Assembly: GCF_947166265.1 (NCBI RefSeq)
Contig: NZ_CAMVDO010000006.1
Span: 1-64,000, forward strand
Length of the DNA stretch: 64,000 bases
Direction of reading: 5' to 3'
From: an uncultured Fibrobacter sp.
Lineage (GTDB): Bacteria; Fibrobacterota; Fibrobacteria; Fibrobacterales; Fibrobacteraceae
In this document: in pieces, positions 59,511-64,000 of the stretch
How the letters are laid out: every line of letters starts with the position of its first letter
Position numbering within the stretch: position 1 is the stretch's first letter
Position numbers and translations under genes: made by a program
The notes under the pieces: model-generated
Database searches by the model: none
What the model saw: the letters and a program-made list of their open reading frames with translations, nothing else
What the model was told of the DNA's origin: nothing

Positions 59511-60203
59511 TTGAACAATTCGGTTCCTTTACTCCAGATGCTTACGCAGTCCGATATCACGACGCTTGTGATTTTGGGTATCCTTGCGGTGATGTCGCTC
59601 GGTTCCTGGGGAATCATCATTGTCAAGTATATCGTGAATACGAAAAACCAACGCGCGAATGTTGTCTTTTTCCGCAAGTTCGTGGATGTGCGCCAGTTCG
59701 TGGAACTGCAGGGGCTTTGCGAAACCGCCGATGACAGTGCTCTCAAGAGCCTTACGGCGGAAGTGCTCAAGGAGGCTTCCAAGTTCAGTAACTTCGTGAG
59801 CTACGACTCCATTCAGCACCGTGCATCGCTTCTGGAAGATACCATACAGCGCTCGATCGAAGGGCTTCGCCTCACCGAAGACCGCTACCTCGGTTTCTTG
59901 GCCACTTGTTCGAACCTTTCCCCGTTCTTTGGACTTCTGGGTACGGTGTGGGGCATTATGGTTGCCTTCTTCCAAATCGGTCAGCACGGTTCGGCGGACC
60001 TTACCGTGGTCGCTCCGGGTATTGCCATGGCCTTGATTACAACGGTTGCTGGCCTCGTGGTCGCTATCCCCGCCTCTGCCGGCTATAACTACTTTACCGC
60101 TCGCAACGGACAGAACGAAATTTCGTACTTCAACTTCGGCTCCCAGGTGCTCAGTCTCTTTAAGCGCGGTGACTTGCTCGCCCTCGAAGAAGTGGCTGGC
60201 TAG
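59511..60203 (+). CDS. tolQ: TolQ/ExbB-type proton channel protein
   Basis: Three transmembrane helices (TLVILGILAVMSLGSWGIII; LGFLATCSNLSPFFGLLGTVWGIMVAF; IAMALITTVAGLVVAIPASAGY). I chose TTG at 59511 because the earlier in-frame GTG at 59505 lies inside the GGGAGGTG ribosome site. With TolR it forms the motor of the Tol-Pal system. First gene of the tol cluster. Confidence 0.92.
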   Translation: MNNSVPLLQMLTQSDITTLVILGILAVMSLGSWGIIIVKYIVNTKNQRANVVFFRKFVDVRQFVELQGLCETADDSALKSLTAEVLKEASKFSNFVSYDSIQHRASLLEDTIQRSIEGLRLTEDRYLGFLATCSNLSPFFGLLGTVWGIMVAFFQIGQHGSADLTVVAPGIAMALITTVAGLVVAIPASAGYNYFTARNGQNEISYFNFGSQVLSLFKRGDLLALEEVAG

Positions 60204-60211
60204 GAGGCATA

Positions 60212-60622
60212 GTGAAGCGCAGTCGCGGAAAAGAACTTAAGCAGGAGATGAACCTCACGAACATGATCGACATCGTGTTCGCGATTCTGATTGTGTTCAT
60301 CATTTCTGCGCCTCTCATGAGTCAGGGCGTCAAGGTGGACTTGCCCAAGGCGGAAGCCCCGACCATGGAGCAGGAAAAACTTTTGAAGGTTTCCATCACG
60401 AAAAACGAGGAACTCTATATCGCCGATATGATGGTCGATTTCGGGAGCTTCAACAACGTGTTCAAGTCGCTCTGGAATGGCGAGATGGCGGTTGTCATCA
60501 ATGCTGACGAGTCGGTGAACTACGGTCTTGTGATGAAAGTGGTGACCCAGGTACAGAAACTCGGTGTCACAAAGCTCGGATTCCTGACGATGAATCCCAA
60601 GGAAAAGCCGGGACGGGACTAG
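60212..60622 (+). CDS. tolR: TolR/ExbD-type protein
   Basis: One helix (MIDIVFAILIVFIISAPL) holding the essential Asp, then a periplasmic domain (VNYGLVMKVVTQVQKLG). GTG at 60212 follows TAGGAGG. Works with the preceding channel protein. Confidence 0.92.
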   Translation: MKRSRGKELKQEMNLTNMIDIVFAILIVFIISAPLMSQGVKVDLPKAEAPTMEQEKLLKVSITKNEELYIADMMVDFGSFNNVFKSLWNGEMAVVINADESVNYGLVMKVVTQVQKLGVTKLGFLTMNPKEKPGRD

Positions 60623-61378
60623 GTGAGCGCAGATAGAAACATCCAGTATTTTTCGTCCAGTGGCGACGGAATGATGGTGAAGATCATCGTTTGTGCGGTG
60701 GTCTTTCACTTGCTGATTGCGGGAATCTGTATCGCGTTTCATTTTGTGAATTTCAAGCACGAGCCGGAACCGATTCCCGTATTCGAAATGGTTCAGGTGA
60801 ATCAGGTGATGCCGCGCCCGCAACCGCCCAAGCCGAAGCCGGTAGAACCAAAACCGGAACCCAAGCCGCAGGAACCTAAACCCAAGCCTGAACCAAAGCC
60901 CAAGGTTGACAAGCAACTGCCGCCCGAACCGAAGGTCGAGGAAAAACCGCCAGAACCTGATCCGGAGCCTGTAGAAGAGCCCCAGCCGGAACCAGAACCG
61001 GAGCCGGAACCGGTCGATGATTTTGCGGTCGATGATTTGGACTTGCCAACGGCTGTCGAGGCCCCGAGCTTGAATCCGGTGGGATCTGTGGATATGGATC
61101 CTCTGATGCAAGTTTATCTGGAACGATTGAAACAAATTATCATGAGCAATTTCAACCCGCCTTCAAACTTGAACGTGCGTCGTGACGTGAAGACAACTGT
61201 CCAGTTTACGGTGGACCGTTTTGGCGGTATTACGGCGATTACCCTGAAACGCAGTTCTGGCAACAAGACTTGGGACCATTTGTCGGTGCGTGCCGTGCAG
61301 ATATCGAAGGTGCCGGAACTTCCTCCGAACTTTAGAGCCCCTTCGCTCGTACTACACTTTAATTTTACACCAAATTAA
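60623..61378 (+). CDS. TonB-type energy transducer in the TolA position
   Basis: An N-terminal helix (IIVCAVVFHLLIAGICIAF), a long Pro/Glu/Lys-rich spacer (about 50-135) and a TonB-type C-terminal domain (VDRFGGITAITLKRSSG). In a tol operon this is the place of TolA, which often has a long helical domain, but the spacer here is the Pro-rich TonB kind. GTG start at the tolR stop. Confidence 0.88.
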   Translation: MSADRNIQYFSSSGDGMMVKIIVCAVVFHLLIAGICIAFHFVNFKHEPEPIPVFEMVQVNQVMPRPQPPKPKPVEPKPEPKPQEPKPKPEPKPKVDKQLPPEPKVEEKPPEPDPEPVEEPQPEPEPEPEPVDDFAVDDLDLPTAVEAPSLNPVGSVDMDPLMQVYLERLKQIIMSNFNPPSNLNVRRDVKTTVQFTVDRFGGITAITLKRSSGNKTWDHLSVRAVQISKVPELPPNFRAPSLVLHFNFTPN

Positions 61379-61462
61379 CGAAAACGGGTGGGCTTGAACA
61401 AAGGAATATTGTATTATTGAAGAAAAGAGTGTCGTTGCGCAACGCGCAAGACTGGTATTACG

Positions 61463-62788
61463 ATGATTTTTTTGAAGAACAAAATGAACTTGATGAACTC
61501 TTTTTTGCGCATGACGGCGGTCGCTTTTGCCGTAGCCCTGTTGCCTGTGGCATCACATGCAACCATCGATACGATTGCAGTGGATGTCGGTATTTCGGTG
61601 TTCAAGACGATGCCCATAGGCGTTGTCCCTTTCGCGGAACCTCAAAAGTCTATCGACTGGATCGAAGAAAAACCGCACCAGATCGTGACTCGCGACGCGA
61701 ACCTTTCGGGCCGATTCGAGGTGATTGCCTCGGATAAATTTAACCTGCCCCTATTTAGCAAGGCGCATGCCAAGCATTATGTGACTGGCAAGGTGACGCC
61801 CGAAGGTGGAAAACTCAGGGTGGAATGCTACCTGTACGTGGCTCAAACCAAGGACCTGCTTTTGGGTGAAACGTATGTAGTTGACCAGAAAGATCTGCGC
61901 CGGGCTATGCATCAGTTCTTCGACCAGGTGATTTACCGCCTGTGGGGGGAACGCGGTGTTGCCTCGACCAAGCTTGCATACGTATCCAAAATCGACGGAA
62001 TCAAGCAGGTGGTGGTGGCTGACTACGACGGTTTCCATCGCAGCCAGATTACGCGCGATACGACAATCAGCATGATGCCCGTGTGGATGAAGGACAACGC
62101 TGGGCTCTACTATGTGAATTTCAAGACGCATCGTCCGAAACTCTATTCCAAGATGTTCGGCGGAACCGAAAAGTCGGTGTTCCCGCAACTGGACCAGACT
62201 TACAGCCCGGCGGTGAATCCGAAGACGGGAGAACTCCTTTTCTCGAGTACGGTAGATGGCAAGACGGATCTTTATATCGGAAATCCGGCGACGGGCAAGG
62301 CGAAAAAGTTCGCCTACCTCAAGTCGAACCAGACGAGCCCCGCGTGGAGCCCGTATGCTTCCGAAGTGATGTTTACCAGTGACCGTGGCGGTGGACCGCA
62401 GATTTTCGTGATGGGCAAGGATGGTTCTGATTTGCGTCGCGTGACCTTTATGGGCCGCTACAATGAACGTGCCGCCTGGTCGCCCGAAGGCGACCGCATC
62501 GCCTATACCTCGATGGATAACGGCCACATGAACATTTATACCTGCGCACTCGATGGCTCCGACATTGTACAGCTGACGAACAACGCGGGCAACAATGAAC
62601 ATCCTACCTGGTCGCCCGACGGCAAGCTGATTGCCTTTGCAAGTAACCGCAGCGGCTCGTACCAGATTTACATTATGAGAAAGGACGGATCGAACGTAAC
62701 GCGAATTACCAATTCCGGTGAGAATACTTCGCCGACGTGGTCTTTTTTCTACGATGATTTTAAACAACAAAAAAAGGAAGGTAAATAA
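61463..62788 (+). CDS. tolB: TolB translocation protein
   Basis: Signal peptide (VAFAVALLPVASHA), an N-terminal domain and C-terminal PD40 beta-propeller repeats (TSPAWSPYASEVMFTSDRG; AAWSPEGDRIAYTSMDNGH; HPTWSPDGKLIAFASNRSG). Start ambiguous among ATG 61463, 61484 and 61493; the signal peptide begins near the last. The stop overlaps pal. Confidence 0.92.
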   Translation: MIFLKNKMNLMNSFLRMTAVAFAVALLPVASHATIDTIAVDVGISVFKTMPIGVVPFAEPQKSIDWIEEKPHQIVTRDANLSGRFEVIASDKFNLPLFSKAHAKHYVTGKVTPEGGKLRVECYLYVAQTKDLLLGETYVVDQKDLRRAMHQFFDQVIYRLWGERGVASTKLAYVSKIDGIKQVVVADYDGFHRSQITRDTTISMMPVWMKDNAGLYYVNFKTHRPKLYSKMFGGTEKSVFPQLDQTYSPAVNPKTGELLFSSTVDGKTDLYIGNPATGKAKKFAYLKSNQTSPAWSPYASEVMFTSDRGGGPQIFVMGKDGSDLRRVTFMGRYNERAAWSPEGDRIAYTSMDNGHMNIYTCALDGSDIVQLTNNAGNNEHPTWSPDGKLIAFASNRSGSYQIYIMRKDGSNVTRITNSGENTSPTWSFFYDDFKQQKKEGK

Positions 62789-63381
62789 TGAAACACCTCG
62801 TTAAACTCGCCATGGTAGCCTCTGCGGCAGCGCTTTGTCTTGTCGCCTGCGCAAAGAAGGAACCGCCTAAGACGGAACCTGAAGCAGAACCCGCTCCGGC
62901 TGCAGTGGAACCTGCCCCGGCTGCTGCTCCGAATGCTGATTCTTTGGCTGCAGAACAGGCTCGCCTCGAAGCGGAACGCCTTGCTGCAGAACGTGCTCGT
63001 CTTGAAGCAGAACGTGCCCGCCTCGAAGCTCTTATCAACCAGATCATGAGCGAAGATGTGTACTTTGACTTTGACCGCTCCGAACTCACCGAAAAGGCCA
63101 AGGAACTGTTGGCTCAGGTGGGCGAACTCCTGATCAAGGAAGAACGCTTTACGATTACCATCGAAGGTCACACGGATGCCCGCGGTACCGAAGATTACAA
63201 CTTCACTCTCGGTGCAAAGCGTGCCATGAAGGTGAAGGAATTCCTCGCCGCTTACGGTATCGACAGCAAGCGCATGGAATCGGTGAGCTACGGTAAGGAA
63301 GCTCCGAAGGTCGAAGGTTCTAACGAAGAAGCTTACTCCCAGAACCGTCGCGCCAACTTCCGCGTGAACATCAAGGAATAA
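62788..63381 (+). CDS. pal: Peptidoglycan-associated lipoprotein Pal
   Basis: The lipobox LCLVAC is followed by an Ala/Pro/Glu-rich stretch, a short Arg/Glu/Ala coiled coil (EAERLAAERARLEAERARL), and an OmpA-C domain with VYFDFDRSEL, EGHTDARGTEDYN and NRRANFRV that binds peptidoglycan. AAGGAAGG precedes ATG. Outer-membrane end of the Tol-Pal system. Confidence 0.95.
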   Translation: MKHLVKLAMVASAAALCLVACAKKEPPKTEPEAEPAPAAVEPAPAAAPNADSLAAEQARLEAERLAAERARLEAERARLEALINQIMSEDVYFDFDRSELTEKAKELLAQVGELLIKEERFTITIEGHTDARGTEDYNFTLGAKRAMKVKEFLAAYGIDSKRMESVSYGKEAPKVEGSNEEAYSQNRRANFRVNIKE

Positions 63382-63410
63382 TTCAGAATTCAGAATTCGG
63401 AATTCGGAAA
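63382..63410 (+). repeat. Period-7 tandem repeat
   Basis: CAGAATT, CAGAATT, CGGAATT and CGGAAAA in tandem. A simple-sequence tract directly after pal. Confidence 0.6.
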
Positions 63411-63417
63411 AAATTGT

Positions 63418-63509
63418 GTCATCCTGAGCGTGGTTCGACAAGCTCTGCAACCTTATAAAGGTACCTGAGCAAGCGAAGCGCGTCGAAGGGTGGAGTCGAA
63501 GGATCTCTT
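63418..63509 (+). repeat. Composite dispersed repeat between pal and cpoB
   Basis: TCATCCTGAGCGTGG, then CGACAAGCTC, GTACCTGAGCAAGCG and GTCGAAGGATCTC are pieces of the families seen at 191, 3315, 17372 and 58575, apparently nested or rearranged. Confidence 0.65.
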
Positions 63510-63526
63510 AGCTCTACCAACTAATT

Positions 63527-64000
63527 ATGAATATGAAACGAATTCTTTTAATAGCGGGTTTGGCTTCGTTCGCCCTTACAGGCTGTAGCCAGATGACGGT
63601 GCTACGTACCCAGGAAATGAAGGCTGTCGGGGCGGAAGTCCAGACGAGCTTGGATTCTGCGGTGCAGAGCTTGTCTGCGCAGAACGATTCGCTGCGTGCC
63701 GAACTTGATTCGACCAAGGCGATGCTCGATGCAGCCTCGCTTGCACAGAAACGTATGCAGGCCGAAATCACGATGCTTTCGCGTCGCGTGTCCGATGAAT
63801 CCGAACGTAATGATTCCAGGCAGGAAGAAATCATCTACCGCTTGGATATGCTTCTCGGCAAGTCCGACAAGATCTTGGCGAAGAAGGTCGTTGTAAGCGG
63901 AGCTCCTGCTCCTGTTTCGATGGATAGCCTGGAGCGCGAGGCGGAAAAGCTCGTGGAAGCCGAGGCTATGTTCAACACGGCCCGTTCGGATTACCACCGC
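63527..64000 (+). CDS. cpoB: CpoB/YbgF-like lipoprotein (partial, runs off window)
   Basis: Lipobox FALTGC, then a long coiled coil (about 25-110) and ALA-rich start of a likely TPR region (EKLVEAEAMFNTARSDYHR). Position after pal fits the tol-pal accessory protein. No stop before the window end. ATG at 63533 is an alternative start. Confidence 0.8.
   Translation, partial: MNMKRILLIAGLASFALTGCSQMTVLRTQEMKAVGAEVQTSLDSAVQSLSAQNDSLRAELDSTKAMLDAASLAQKRMQAEITMLSRRVSDESERNDSRQEEIIYRLDMLLGKSDKILAKKVVVSGAPAPVSMDSLEREAEKLVEAEAMFNTARSDYHR

Overview
The window looks like a chromosomal segment of a Fibrobacter species (gut or rumen fibre degrader). The main evidence is five proteins with the Fibrobacter succinogenes major paralogous domain (FISUMP, TIGR02145), one regulator of the TIGR02147/DUF4423 paralogous family, secreted proteins with Ser-rich linkers and type IX-secretion-like C-terminal tails, and a plant-cell-wall diet (PL1 pectate lyase, GH8 exo-oligoxylanase). 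I see no rRNA, CRISPR array, transposase or prophage. The window holds about 50 credible genes, one tRNA, one small-RNA candidate, one amino-acid attenuator and several families of short dispersed repeats.

Layout. 1-4.3 kb: the end of an unknown gene, then a TIGR02147 regulator translationally coupled to a 956-aa FISUMP lipoprotein. 4.5-6.3 kb: a secreted CotH-like protein. 6.3-10.5 kb (minus): an operon-like trio (UreE-N-like protein, nucleotidyltransferase-like protein, TPM protein) and two exported proteins. 10.7-14.0 kb: an alpha/beta-hydrolase-like protein without its nucleophile Ser, rsmI and lnt. 14.0-17.3 kb: a lipoprotein and a secreted pectate lyase. 17.6-22.0 kb: two tandem FISUMP lipoproteins. 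22.0-24.2 kb: an unusually rich non-coding stretch (sRNA candidate, two copies of a covarying two-hairpin repeat, a Leu leader peptide and attenuator) in front of leuA. 24.3-32.2 kb: a GLUG-repeat secreted protein, small membrane protein, aminotransferase, M23 peptidase, SPFH lipoprotein, tRNA-Ala and cyclophilin. 32.5-35.2 kb: pyrR-pyrB-pyrX. 35.3-42.3 kb: a PilZ protein and the pilMNOPQ operon with a PilP protein greatly enlarged by extra domains. 42.4-45.2 kb: greA-holA and argJ. 45.3-53.1 kb: two giant paralogous GLUG/InlB-repeat surface proteins. 53.2-57.7 kb: a MORN-FISUMP lipoprotein with a cytoplasmic GH8 enzyme, a thioredoxin-reductase-like protein with a radical SAM protein, and a small FISUMP protein. 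58.0-59.4 kb: purN and rnhB. 59.5-64.0 kb: tolQ-tolR-TonB/tolA-tolB-pal-cpoB.

How the genes work together. Most are envelope and surface functions (Tol-Pal, type IV pilus-type assembly, Lnt, lipoproteins, T9SS-type cargo) mixed with core metabolism (pyrimidine, leucine, arginine and purine synthesis). The least explained features are the covarying repeat found at 22.2-22.4 and 45.2-45.3 kb, the sRNA candidate whose terminator loop carries an anti-Shine-Dalgarno sequence, and short repeats that have been translated into the ends or loops of real proteins.
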